From assembly GCF_010015445.1 (NCBI RefSeq), contig NC_053114.1, forward strand, positions 24,359,579-24,423,578: DNA of 64,000 nucleotides, given 5' to 3'. Source of the DNA: Perca fluviatilis (taxonomy: Eukaryota > Chordata > Actinopteri > Perciformes > Percidae). This document shows, one piece after another, positions 42,172 through 59,993 of this stretch; the stretch's first letter is position 1; every line of letters begins with the position of its first letter. A program made the translations under genes and the position numbers. The notes below the pieces were generated by a model. That model had not been told where the DNA came from, ran no database searches, and saw nothing but the letters and a program-made list of their open reading frames with translations.

Positions 42172-43865
42172 GGCACAGCTCTAATACGTCTCACTTTTAA
42201 AGGTCCTTGCTTTCATCACAAAGTTAAAGGCAAATGATACCTGAAGATTCCCCTTGATGCATAGCTTTGAGAGGGTGGGGGGTTGAGTCTGTATGGGAAC
42301 GTACTTCTAAATATCCACTTGAACAGAGATACAAGTAAAGTCCTTTCTTGCAGAGCCCAGTTAGCCAGCATCTCCCTTGACCAAATGTGCCACAGATCTT
42401 CCCATATAAAAAATTTAATTAAGACACATTTAAATAAGAGTCCCATGGTCAGACCATTTGTTCCACTGCCCAATAGCCTCTGCTAGCTGCACCTTGCAGA
42501 CAGAACACAACCCGAGAACAAACGGGGGTCGCTCTCAGTACTTCAAATAAGTTTGATCATGTGCAACATTGTTTATCCAACAGCAAGTCCTTTAAAGCAG
42601 AAGCTGTTCTTTCTCCCTAACCTAGTTTCTCCAAATATCCTGAGTGGTGATGGCCACTCCTCTTGAGTTGGAGTAGGGAAGAGGGTAGATAAAAGAGAGT
42701 CAGGGGCAAGTTAGTGAAGCATTTTTGCCACTCTGTTTTCATTACTGCTGCCTCTTAAAAATGCCCTGGACATTTTAATATATAACAGCTTTGACTTAAT
42801 TAGTTCTGTAAACAAGCCTCAAGCACGTATGTCACAGACTTTCAGCAAAGTGGTAAGCAGTGTTGGGGGATTGAGTTACTCTGCTATTAGAATGGAGAGC
42901 ACAAAACTTTATTGGAGACCCCAGTGGCCATCAAAGTCCTTCTGTTTTGGCTTCAGGGAGAAAGCCAAGAGAGCGCCTAAGCTCAGGTCTTGTGTTGATG
43001 ATGTAACTGATCACATCAGTGGACATTGTAAACTGTCTAAACAATAAAACCATGGGGACTGCAAGTGGAGACTCTTGTTGGCACGCTATACATGTTCTTT
43101 CAAGGTTTCTTTTGCATGTGGATTGAAGGGAATCCGTCAGATGTGTGTAGTTATAGAGGTTTAGTTAGTGAGGTTTGGAGCAACACAGCATGCAGTTTAA
43201 TCAAGTTTTCCTTTTTGAATAGCCATCTTTCTTTTATCCTTTCCCATCATTCCTACAAGAGAGGGATAGAGATTTAGTCTTTGTCCTTTGGGATTAGAAT
43301 GTCACTTGTTTTAAGATAGCAGATGTTTTGATTGCAGTGTTAGGGGCTTATCAAAGTTAAAGCCCAAGGCTTTGTGTGTTTTTCCCTCAGCTTGTTTGTA
43401 TTCCTTCAGACCATCCTCGTCGTTGAAATCATGTTGGCACTAATTCAATCCCAGGATGAGATTAACTCTTAAATTGAGTAGTAGAAAATTTGAAACACCA
43501 CCAAGACACATGACAATTAAACATATATATTAGCAAAGAACTGGTTTATCTCATAAGTTACTTATCTCTCTGAGTCTGTGTGTAGGCACTGGGAGATTAC
43601 AAAAAGAAATAAATAGAAATAGAAATAATGAGACACTGTTCTGTTTTTTACTGAGGCGCACTGAGCGTTATTTGAGTCTCCTCTTCGTTGCTTTTATAAT
43701 CATGTCCACTTTGTCCTGCTCCTAATAGATGAGCAGCCACAGCAGATGAGCAGCTAAACAGCATCATGTTGATCATCAGAGTGTTGACTCACTTGGTTAG
43801 CACAATCTTTCTTCTGAATTTTCTTGTTACAGTACATAAGAGTTAAAGGCAAGACAGATGTTAAG

Positions 43866-44451
43866 GCCTCCTGCATATTGCCTGCGTGGCGTGAGCATGT
43901 CAGCTGCGTGGCGTGTCCGTTTTTATTTCGGCTCCCATGTTAACAGGTTAGAGCTTGCACCCTACCTGCGTGACACGCACGCGCCAAAAACGCGCGCATG
44001 CTAGAAATAGGACCGACGCCCTTTTTTTCACGGAAGCGTTTCCAGGCAAAATAGAATACGAAAAGATGTTTATATTTTAATTTTGACACAAATACATTTA
44101 ATAAAGGACATTTTGACACAGTTTCTAGGTTTTGACATAAAAGCAAAAAATAATAAATAATTATTGTTTTTCAAATATTGCACCTGTCAATACATAACGA
44201 AATATTCTGTAGCCTATTTTTTTGCCGTCAATACTGCCGACGTTGTCTTTGCTGTAATCAAATCGTTATATATTTATGTTTAACAGGGTATTTCATTTTA
44301 TCAAAGGGGAACATACATGTGTACAGACAAGGCTAGCAGCGCCGCGTCAGACATGTTTCTGGTGTGCAAAGACATAGAAAACACAGCCACCATGCAACTG
44401 ACACGCAACAGAAACGCCACGCTCATGCCACGCAGACAGTGTGCAGGAGGC
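43866..44451. mobile_element. non-autonomous DNA transposon (MITE), hAT-like
   Basis: The ends form long imperfect terminal inverted repeats. GCCTCCTGC at 43866-43874 pairs exactly with GCAGGAGGC at 44443-44451, and the match continues inward through CTGCGTGGC on the left and GCCACGCAG on the right, with further GCGTGGCG-type subterminal repeats. The ends are CpG-rich (for example ACGCACGCGCC at 43976-43986), while the core (about 44040-44330) is AT-rich. The internal sequence encodes no transposase. The class is inferred from the structure and from similar GC-rich-ended hAT MITEs in fishes. A clean 8-bp target duplication could not be identified, so true ends may lie some bases further out (a GATG/CATC pair flanks at 43857 and 44460). 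Confidence 0.75.
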
Positions 44452-45654
44452 GCAAGCAGCATCAGAGTGGTCACCACAGAATAGTCTATTAAAGTCTTTC
44501 TGGACACAAAATAAAATACCCTCATGAGATGTAGAGCTCTATGAAACTCAAATGAAAGTACTGTCCATAGCCATGCAGCAAGTGCCCATTCCCTCCTCTC
44601 ACATGGTAATGACACCAGTTCATGCATTCCTCAAGGATGGGTCTGTTAAGATACAAACCATGGTTTGACTCTCTCACGCAGATACTCATACACATGCACA
44701 GAGGCGATCGTGTACAGTACGCAGGCACATAGGGACCCACGCATTGATACACACATCAAGAGAATAAATATTGGCGGAAAGGTCAGGGTGAACTTTATCT
44801 TCACAAACAGGCTGGAGAAAACAGAGCTCCCCAGATGAAACAGAAGGACACTTTTAATCCAAATTTGTTTGTATCCATTAAAAATATCACAATATCATGA
44901 CATTGTCATTTGTCATTGGCTGTGGCATTGATGTGCCAACCCTGGCCTGAGTACGCTGTGAGATCCAAGATTAGAGAGATAATACATTTCTATGGAGGCC
45001 ATTGTCTACAATGTTGTCTACACACCTGTTTTCGAAACCTTTAAATGATCTGTTCATCAACCAGGTCTGGATTTATTTATCTCCCTTTGACCTTTCGTTC
45101 TCTCCCTATACATGACCTAGCTTCAAATTCCAATCTCACTGTATGTACACACACGTGATCTGTGCCTCTACATTCTCCCTTTAACCTTGTGTCCACAAAG
45201 ATATACAAAAACACACACAGAATGTGTGTATCCCTTCCATTTAAAAAGAAAAACCGGAGATTAAAAGAGAAAAGGCGAGTATTTTGTTGTCTACTACACA
45301 CACAAGTCTTAGAGGCTTTCTCACACGTGTCTTTAATGGTGTAAATAAACAGTTGGGGGCATCCGGACGTCCAATGGTAAGATGCTAAAGATCCTGAGAT
45401 TAAAGATGAAATTCATTTACAGCAGCAACGTATTTTCGAACACTACGTTATAATACAGACAAAATGATCTTACGTACCGCTGTTTACTTTCAGTTAATAT
45501 ATTTTTCGAAGACAAAAAAACTCTGGACAGAAGTTTGTTTTAATCAGTTGGACATGGGTTTCCTATTTCCCTCTGTTACAAAGAAACCAGAGAATTCACA
45601 GACGAGGTTCTGTTGAAGTGTATTCAGTGGCTGTTGACTCTGCCTAGTTAAACA

Positions 45655-45702
45655 CAGTGCCCCCGCAACCCGACCCCGGATAAGTGGACGAAGATGGATG
45701 GA
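45655..45702 (+). repeat. retroelement 3' tail remnant (GGATAAGTGGA...GATGGATG)
   Basis: The motif CCCGACCCCGGATAAG followed by TGGACGAAGATGGATGGATG resembles the 3' tail and short GATG repeat that ends a very common class of teleost non-LTR elements. Only the tail is recognisable; the upstream 250 bases could be diverged element or unique DNA. The family is not assigned. Confidence 0.55.
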
Positions 45703-48700
45703 TGCTCCCCTTCATTTATTTATTGCTCCCTCCCCCCAACAATGCTATCTATCTAGTTATATACATTTTTGGCAGAGGCCAAAGTTTAGGTTCTCTGGAA
45801 ACATATGTATTAGCTTGGCAAATCTGGATTTCATGTGCAGATGTGGTCAAGATTAGTCAAGCTCATCTATCACATCTAGCTTCACCAGCAGTGATAATCT
45901 AGTCATTCCACATATTTTCAATTAAATCCAGCCCCTGTTTTACTTTAGGAGGCAGTATGTAAACGTGATTGACACAACGATCGTATTTATTTTTTTAATG
46001 TGCGAAAAAGCTCGGACTCAGTGTGCAATGTCCTGTAGCTAAGCATTCAACTTTTCTATTTCTTTTCTAGTGCTGAACAAATTGTTATCTAACCAGTTCT
46101 CCTAGCATGAGCAAAAACAATTCTGTCTAATTGGTGTTTGGCCTGTATAATAAATTAGCTTTTAGTAGTACTGGTCTGTAATCACTTCATTGTTATTATA
46201 AAAAGGAATATGGATGCTATCCAGTCTAATGCAGTAATTTAATGCGCTGAGTCTATTTGGTTGCCAATTTAGAGAAGCAAAGACTCCTAAACTACAACAT
46301 TATGGTAAATATTTTAAATCAATCAGATGAGTTTAAATAAACACAGGGCTGTGTGGTAATTGCACAAAGATAAGAGCGCTAATTTGTGCATTCTCAGATG
46401 CTTTTGTTGTATCCCCGGCACAAATGATTTTCTCTGTGTGAGACTCTTATTAATGCCGTGGCAAAAAAAAGGCACAAAAATAGACATTGTTAAAGAGAAT
46501 GTGTAAGTCCCCCAATTAGCACAGCAAGATTGGAACTGTTAGCATGATTATAAGAGAATAATAAAGCAGGGAAATGATCATGTGTGTTTAAGTGTGCTGC
46601 TGTGTGCACACACGCGTCTGTGTGGATGCCGCACTGCCAGTGCTTTCCCTTGTGTTGAAGAGCTCTGTGTTAGCCTGCTTGTAGGATTATGTGGGGGCAT
46701 TAACAGCGTGTAATCAGACGGGCTTGGCTCTCGCCCAGGGAGGCTCAGTCCAGCATGTTCATCCTCCATTTAAGTAGACTGTTAGCTGATGAAGATGTGC
46801 ACATGCAAAACTGAAGATAAAAGAAGGCAGTGACCCGACTCATTAGCCCCTTTGATGTAATATATTGACACTTGGATACAAATAATTTAATTTAGTGGAC
46901 TCTATCGGCGGGGGAGGGATCAATTTAATTAGTTATGAAATGTGACTTCTTGTCAGGAAGCAGAAGAAATGCTGACGTTAAACAAAGTCATGTGCAGTTT
47001 AAACAATAAAGCCATCTCGGCCCTGTTAAAACTTAATGATGCGCAAAAAGGTGTATTAGATACGACCTCAGCAATGACGGTGTTGGTTTGAAAATGAAGC
47101 TAAGTGGATGAACAATTGGTATATAATGCCATTTGTCTGTTGAAACAAAGTCTTGCTTTAGGAACATAAACATTAGATGCTGTTTGAATGTCTGGGGTCT
47201 GTGGGTTTTGTCCCATTAGCTCATGATGCCTAACCCTAACCCTATCTTTAAGTTATGGTACACATGCAAGACTGCTGAATTGTATTGCTTTAAACTAAGT
47301 GTAGTAAAAAACTGATTTTGTCAGTGTAACACTGTGTAATCACTGATCACTGGCTTTATTGAGTCTATTTAGATGCAGTCAAATGAAACATATGTTTGCT
47401 TGTACTGTGTTTTTGCCAATGAGGTAGAAAGTAGACAAACATGTAGATCCATTATTCTTGTAAATAACACAATAAAGCCATGCTTTTGTGTAATTGCCCT
47501 TTGTATCAGACACCTCAGCAGTTTAAGCAGCGATAATTAAGAGGCTCCATCTGAGAGGTGCTACATGAACGGCTGTAATGTGTGAAATCACACCTGAGGG
47601 TCTACTTAAAATTAGTCACCTGAGGGGTTTGTAAAGCAGCCGTGGGACGGGTTAATTTATGACACAAACTTTCAGCCTTCTATCAGTTCCCACAAGTGAC
47701 AAGAATAACTGACACATGACAGAGGATTAGCAGGCATATGGGAATGTGAATTTGCCTTTTAAATTCATCATGGGGCTAAATGATCCTGATAACTGAACAT
47801 CTTTTCTTTACATACAAATATGATGAATGAAGCACTTTTATGTTGTGTCTAAATATCACAATAAAGCACCTGTTCAGAGCTACACAAACGTTCCTTGGAT
47901 CAAGGCAGAGCGCCTACACTTAACATTCATTGTACCCCAACCCTCGTAAGGAAAATATCAGTTGAGGGAGAACACATCCTCCAGTGTGATGTTGATTTAG
48001 TTTCCTCTCCCTCTCTGCATGGACTGTGTTTTCTCTGCTAATGTTGTGCAAACTGTTTTGTCTTTGCGTTGGCTTTGCGTGGCCATCGTCCTTAGCAGTG
48101 GGCACACTCACAGGGAGAAGGAGCTGAATTAATAGGCTCTACTGTGTACGGGCAGCCGGCAGGGAGAAAGGGGTGCGTGTTTTCTTAGGGCTAGGGTGGC
48201 AAAGCAAAGCATTCAGCCCATATCCAACGCAAAAAATGAGCTTTTTGTTTTTGGGGCGGGGGAGAGTCCAAGCATTCCCCAACAGAACACAATGAATGAG
48301 CTGTTTTGTCCTGCAGTTTTTCATAAAAATAGAGCTGTAGAGTTTTTTGTTTATTTTTACGCAGTTCTCCAAGATACCTATTTTTTTCTTCTTCTTTTGA
48401 ACATTTCCTTAATTTCATTGGTATTTTTTAAATACAATTCAATCTGAACACCTTTTTTTCAAACAAGCCATCGTAGTACCTCTCTTCTTTGATCTTTTAC
48501 AAAAATCATCATTAGGCGATGATATCTGAGCATGTCTGAAAGTCTCAATGCACTTGTGTCTCTAATAAAGTTGCCCCTCCTGACAGGCCTGCTCTGAATG
48601 GGCTCTGTTGTTATGTGTGGCCCCAGCAGCTGGGAGGTAATAGTAAAGACAGAGCCTCAGTCTATGACTGGAGGACGGGACAGAGGAGAAACACAGCCGT

Positions 48701-50859
48701 AGTGTGGACAATACCCTTACACAAATTAGGACTGGTCTTCTGTTTCACAGTCAGACAAAATCATTGTTCTCATAAGTGCAAAAGAGGTTTTTCCTTTAAA
48801 TTTTAAATAAACGTTGAATGAAAGAATTAAACATGCTTTTCAAATATAACACAGGCAATGCCTAATCTAAAGGGAATCTATACAGTATATATATTTTCTA
48901 TTCTTTTATACAACACAAAACCGTTAACAGTGGACAGACGGAGCATTTATGTCTCTCTACTTGCTCCAAAGTGTTGAAGATGTGATATTTCAAACCTTAA
49001 CAACCACATTATTTAATAAGCCTCACATACTTAAATCCCTCTATTTTCCACTCCCCCTGCCCTGTTCGCATCACATGGTTGTAGCTGGTGATCTGACTAG
49101 CCCGTGTCCAATGTTCTTTAGTACCTCACTCTCCCTCCTGCAATGAGGGTCCGAGGCATTTCACTTATTCCCATTTCAATACACTGAGGATGTATATGCA
49201 GCAAAATGATGCCGATCACAAACCCAATTGTGCATTTGTATATGTCTGTTCTCTTCTTTCCCGTCATTACACATGCTGTTTGAGGGAGTCTCCATGGATT
49301 TGGCCAGCTTATTGTGAACCTTAATATCATGGCCAGACCTTGAAAAAAATATTTATTCATTCTTACTTCCAAGTAAGGATGTATTTGCTGTTAAAAAATA
49401 ATCTGTATTTTAAGGGTGTGATGCAGGATTGTGTTGCTGTGTGCACACAATTCCTGACATATATTATGTCAGCGTGCAGGATGCATTTTAATTGACTCAA
49501 TCTAATTCTGTGTTCAGAATCGAGAGCTGTAGCATGAAAACTTGTTGGCCACTTAATAAAAAAAAAAGGTTTTAAAAAGGAAGAACATACCTTACAGTAA
49601 GTCTTGACTTTGATATGTATGTTCTATATAAATCTATTTTTTAAAACAGAAACAGTTCAGAATCAGCACAATTTGCTTTATGTACACAATTTATACTAAA
49701 CATAGATATATCACATTACATGTTTAGAAATGCATTTTTGCATCTTTGTTTTGTATTTTCTGTCCCAATGAATAATTTAAATGTCCTTGCACATGTACTG
49801 ACTTATCTATAAATGTTTGTTTTACTTACTTCTGTATGCCTAATTTTACCATTCTGCGTCATACTTTAATTCAAGCTTTTATTATTCTTCCTACAACATT
49901 TAATACTGAAACTACATCAAATTAGAGCAGTCTACAGATATCCTGTAAATGCCAGGCAGTGTGTTTAAGCAAACTGTAGCCTGCCGTTTTATCCAGAATT
50001 CCAAAGAAGTCAGGAGGAACGATGAGATGGAGGAGGGCTGGAGTGGAGGGATTTGGGTTGGGGTGTGTTAGGCGGGTCAGAGGGTTGGACTACACTGCTT
50101 TCAAGCTCCCATCGACTTAATATAGACATATTGGAATGGCTGTTTTCCAAGAAGGCTTGTTTTACTGTGTAAGGAATTAGTGGAACAAGAAATCATCTAT
50201 TGGTTATTCCCTCTGGATGGTCTGACCTCACTCAAGTGTCTGGATTCGCTGCACTTTATCCTGAACAGCACTCAGTGTGACACACACACACAGGCATGAC
50301 TGATGCGCAGTGTTACACTCAAACCTGAGCAAACAGTGCCTGCTGTCAGAGTTCGAGCTGTACCCCAACAATTCAGAGAAAATAGCATGGGGCTTTATTT
50401 AGGCTAGTGCTTATACACTGTTGATTTTTGGCTTTAGCTGTCTATCTTTGACTTTTGTAGGGAAGGGTGCTGTGCAACGATTTCAGGAAGGAAGTGAGGA
50501 GAAAGGTCAGAGACTTGACCAGGACAAGGGCCCTTTGTTAGTGACCTGAACCCCTCCAGTGTAGTTGCCCTCCCCACTCTGGCGTGCTCATTTTTCAGAG
50601 CAGAGCAGCAGGAATAATGTGCTTCAGTCTAGAGGGTGGTAATATGAAGACCTGAAGTCTGGAGCATCAAAGTCTGGTTCAAATCTATTGATCTATTTGT
50701 CTGATTACCATTAACTGCAGACAAATCCAAACACCATCACATCTCTATCCGATCAATTTCTGTGTCTGCCATGTTCAGTGTACAACAGTAGTATAACCGG
50801 CTGATAAGTGACCTGTAGTAAAGGAGTAATATGTGCTTAAAAACCGTTCATTGTTTCAA

Positions 50860-50888
50860 TGTGTTGCTTCAAATCCTGAAGCAACACA
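50860..50888. repeat. perfect inverted repeat, 12-bp arms, 5-base loop
   Basis: TGTGTTGCTTCA (50860-50871) and TGAAGCAACACA (50877-50888) are exact reverse complements around AATCC. It overlaps a second small inverted repeat, CATTGTTTCAATG (50849-50861), that carries a SOX-type ATTGTT core. Too short for a microRNA precursor. Confidence 0.8.
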
Positions 50889-53800
50889 GAGGATTCAACA
50901 GCCCAGAAGTGCTTCCACTGAGTGATTTTCCTCCTGGTTAGGCTCCAGTACAGTGTACACCCAGCGGGCTGTGTACACAGTGGCGGGTGTTAAACATATC
51001 CTGCTGTCTAGTGTCAGTTTTACTGTGTGTGCTGCTGTTGGGATGTAGCCAGACTTACTAGCTTCCTCAAGATCACTTTCCCTTTAAATGGATCACAAAA
51101 GGCGATTTCTACTCGGAGAGCGTTCGGTGTGCAGCTCAGCGGAGAGCAGGGGGGGAACAAAGTGTGAACTATCAGTTCTCACAGCAACAGCTGGAGTCTA
51201 TCCTCCGTGGGTGAAATTACAGAACCCCTCCTATAGAAAATGTGAAAGAGAAGGTTAGCGAGAGCTGCGGATCTGACAGCTACTAAAGTGTGGAAGTAAT
51301 TTTATTAAAATGAGATGTCAGTGAAACGCGAGTCCTCTTCTAAATGATTACTGGTGATTGTGATCTTTTCCTAATGGGAAAGGGGCTTATTATAATCTAA
51401 ATGATTGTACAGAATTAAGAACATCATCACCACGAGCTCCTCAGAAATTTTTGGCTGCTTGGGGTTGTATTGTTGTCAGTATTTTCATAAAATACTTGAA
51501 GGGGTTTAACTTTTAACAAGTCTAATCGAGGCAAATGAATGCAGATTATATCCAAGATAAGCATATGTGTGAGAGGTGTGTTAAAAGGTGTCAAGCAGCA
51601 ATTAATCAGGATGTTAGACCCAGGATCTCACAGGTCCTTTCGAGCTAATAACCATGAAACGGTGAGAATGAGGTAGGGGTTTGTGTTTTTTGCCCCTTTT
51701 TGTCTTTTAATCTTGTTAATACTGACTGCTTCTGGCAGTAAAAACAAAAACTCTCCCAGTTTCCTTCACATAGCACATTGTGGTGCATAGCTAGTAGCAA
51801 ACTTGAGTGTGGATCAGTGCATGGAAGTGTAAGGGGGTTCAGAGGGAAAGCCAGCAGGGGGTTTTCAGGCCTCCTGGGTGCTTTGTAGAAGCTATAACAG
51901 ACAGTGAGGAACATGGGTGTTGACAGCGGCCAGAGTCAGTGCTGTAATGCGCTGTACATCTCCATTAGCACTCAGTGTTTTGGAGCTGCTTGTTCGTGGG
52001 TTGTAGGTGGATGCTTCCACGTTTTTAAAAACACCACCACTCACTTTTTTCATTGACACAAATACTTTACGGCAATACCTGAGCTTCATGCAGGTCTGTA
52101 GAAATACTTTTAAAGTGTAAAATGTTTTTTTAATCACACAGCTTGCCAAAAAATAATCATAAAAGTGCATCTTTCATCTGAAATATTCTATTTGCATTTC
52201 ACCACGAGTAAGCCTTATAGGAATAATAAAAAATAAATCTAGTAGTAGCAAAAGTACATCATTCATGGGTTAATGCAGTATTAAAGCCGACTGTGTGTGT
52301 GCACGTGTGTGTGTATATGTGCGCGTGTGCTTGTGTGCATATTGCATGTGTTTTAAGTGCTAGTAGAAATAAAGGGAGCTCTTTCAAGTCTACTACCCCG
52401 TTTTTTATACCTTTTGTATTTACACATCAGAGATGAGTCTGGTCTGAGCTGTCTGACTCTCTATTGTATTTTCCTCTGCAGTCTAATCCCAGGATGGACT
52501 GCTGTTGTGAACCCTTGTACAATCAGCTAAGCTACTGCAAGTGCTTTCTTGTTGAACTTGGTTATTTTGTACACTTTAAGTTTTATTTTCTGAAATTAAC
52601 GATTAATAATAAAAAAAAAGCCTTTCTCAATAACACACAATAACGCAAAACTAATAGAGTTCATATGTGGCAAAGAAACTTACAACTACAATAGAAAAAC
52701 AGTGTGACTGAACTAAATATTGCAAAAATAATAAGTTAGTTGTCTTGTAATTGTTCTTGTGAAAAAAAGAAGACTAAAACAAACCAAAATGGCTCTTCTA
52801 CAATGAGATGTATGGTATCCTACTCGCAGTAGAACTACGTTGGTTCTATTTATCAAACACCAGCATCTCCTTCAGAAGGAAACAGATTGCGTGCTGGCCT
52901 GATACAGACTTCATCAGGTCATCTGAATTGATGATACATGTTGCAAGGCGGCTGAGTTCCCCCAGAAACCTCTGTTGGAGTGCTTGCTGGCAGAGACGGG
53001 GGCCTCAGCCAAGTCTGTCTGACTGATCACTACAGATGCTCCGCTTCAAGTATTCCGAGTCAGGTCCTTAGTGCTGGGTCTTAAGGGACAAACAATAGCA
53101 CCTGTTCCTCATAAGATAGCCCATTCATGTATCTTTAATGAAGCCTGGGGGCAGATGGTGTGAAATGACATTATCCAGTACTTAGCAGTGCTAAGACAAA
53201 GGAAGAGCAGTGCCAGCACAACAATGCCGCTGTATTTACGAGGAGAAGGGAGGACGCTGCCCAAGTGCCCCGCTCACATCTGCTCCACTTCATTCTCAGA
53301 CTCCTCAAGATCATCTTGGCAATAGAAATATCCTGGGCACTCAGCCCATACATAGATGAACTTGAGGGTAACTCTTAAAGGGGAGGGGGGCGGGGGTTGG
53401 GTTTGTAGTAACAGAGGAAGAGTGAAAGCTACACATATGAACACAATTATGTTCTGTCTCTGTTTTTAAAATATACTTTATTTTTATTTTTCTACTTTAA
53501 CAGTAAAGAAATGTGAAAATGTTAAATCTGCTCAGCCACTGTGCCAGCTGTTAATTGACAGCTCAACTAACCTACACTATTTGTTGCCACCTTGCAGCTC
53601 CTCAGAATTTGATTTGCCTTTCTCTGACATTAGTTGCCGTAAATTAAACTTTAATGCGTGGAGCTCATTACTGCAAATCACAGCTATTCAAACTCAATGC
53701 ATTTATTTCCCCTTCAACGCACATTCACACTCTGTCTTGCCTCAGTGAATGTTGTATATTCTGCTCCATATTTTAAAATAATAACAGTAATAAAAGCTGA

Positions 53801-55270
53801 TATCCTAGATGAAATGATATCATTTACATTAAGTACTGGAGAAAAATACGTCCGGTATCTTATGCCTTTTGCTGGCTGTCTCTAGGTATACATGCTGTGT
53901 ATACTGTAATATGTACACATCTGTTGTATGATTCAGTTCTATTTAAATTAATGCAGTCACATTTTGTCTGTAAAAATAATTAAAATCCAATAAATTATGC
54001 GATTGTGTGAATGAAACAAAATATTGTTTCCTCTCGTGAAGCAGCTGGTTGTGGATCAGTTTGTTTTACTGGTATGATTTGAAAAAAGGATCAGAATTAT
54101 GGTATGGGCGTCTTACATCATTACATTAGACCAATACACTGTACGGTTGCACATGTACAGCAGTCTCGCAAAAATGTTTTCACTCAGGAGAGTGTTTGGA
54201 AAAAAATGAAGTAACTTTTTTTTTTCTTTTTCTTTTTTTTACTGCTGAGGCACGTTAGTTAATTCATGAAAGTGTATGAACTACCATGCAACACACTTGT
54301 AACATACTTGGAGGGATGTGGACTTGAGGGAGCCCTTTTCTGCCCTGTGACTACGGCACATTCAGCAACAGACTCCATCTGGTTTTACAGTCCAAATACA
54401 CAGACAGAGAAAAGCTGTGTTCCCCAGTGTCCACCCGCCTGTCACTGGCCCTACCTCATGTTGTGACATTAATTATTGTGTTTTTCCATATGTTCCATAC
54501 ATGCAAAGCCAAGATTCATCTTTCATCCATTCAGCCTGGAAACTTGGAACACAAATCCCTATAAAGCAATGTTTTATTTAAGGTCATTTGTCGCAGTCTC
54601 CTTGGCCATTTATTTTTTCTTCAGCAACAGCACATTTTACAGAATTACTTTTGGAAGAATGACATACTTATCTATTCTTCTATAATGCACTTTCTGCACT
54701 TGCACTTCTGTAAAAGCTCAGTAGGCATAAAATGGTTCTATTTATTTAGTTTTCAGTCTAGCTCTGCACCTCTGGACAGATCAATAAAGTAGTTTTAAGT
54801 AGGTTTAGCGTGCTAGCTGTGAGAGAAACTGGGTGCGACTACACTGGTAAAGGGTCTATAGGGGGAGCAGCACAGGCTGAAAAACTGGAGATCATAGCAG
54901 ATCTCAGCCAGAACATGGGGGGGGGGAAGTCATTGCTCAGAGCAGGTTGATTTCATGCCCCAATGCAGCGGCAGTAATTGCACCCAGACCCGTTTTATTG
55001 CGAGTTGATTTTAAGGAGGGATGAATGGAGAAACATTCTGTAAAGTGTTTATTTTGGGGGATGACCTTTATTAACCCATTTTCCAGGCAGGTTCCCCTGA
55101 GGTGGCCTGGCTCAGTGCTAGATTAACCCTTGCAGGCCCATGTTAGCCGGGCTGCTCCCCATCATAGAGTTTCAGGAAGCAGAGAATGACAGTAAGATTG
55201 GACCTTGCAACATGTGTGTAAAACCCCCACACACACCACTTTTTGAGACATAAGCTACTCACCCACCCTT

Positions 55271-55382
<112 letters not shown>

Positions 55383-55984
55383 CGGGGAGTTTGGGTTGAT
55401 ATTCCCAGTAGGCGAGTCAGCAACAGACTACTTGGTGAAGGTTAATATATGAGTGGAACAGACAGTCAGGAGAATGACATTAAAATGAAATACTGCAAGC
55501 GGCAAGCCCTTTTCAACTGCCTGCTATTTTTCCTCTGCTGAAAACAGTTAGTAGTAAATGTCTGGATTGTCTTCAGGCTTTTATCATCTGAATAAATAAT
55601 CATCCAAGATTATGTGAGTTGTTGATCTTCCTTTGAGGTGAGGGTCTCCTGTGTAATACACTTAACAATCCTCTTGCTAACATGTGTCTACTGAACAGCA
55701 AGGGTGTCTGTGAATGCTTCTTTCAACACGTACAGTGCTTCTCTACAGAAGCCGTACGGACCTACTGAGCCTCTCTGCTCTCTGTCCTGCATGTCACTTC
55801 CTCTAACTCATGCTGGAACAATGTGCGTATACGGGGGCCTTTGATGTACCGAGGTGAAATTGTGGTTTGGATTAAGAGCAGGCGTAGCTCAGCCAGGTAT
55901 TGTGTGAGCACACGAGGGCCGTCAGTGCCGCGGAGCCCCCTGTCAGCACATGTTAGCAAGAGCTGTGATCTTGCCTCCCCCTGA

Positions 55985-59993
<4,009 letters not shown>

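Noticed and set aside
47231..47244. Telomere-like TAACCCTAACCCTA.
   Set aside because: Only two units; too short to be an interstitial telomeric repeat of significance.
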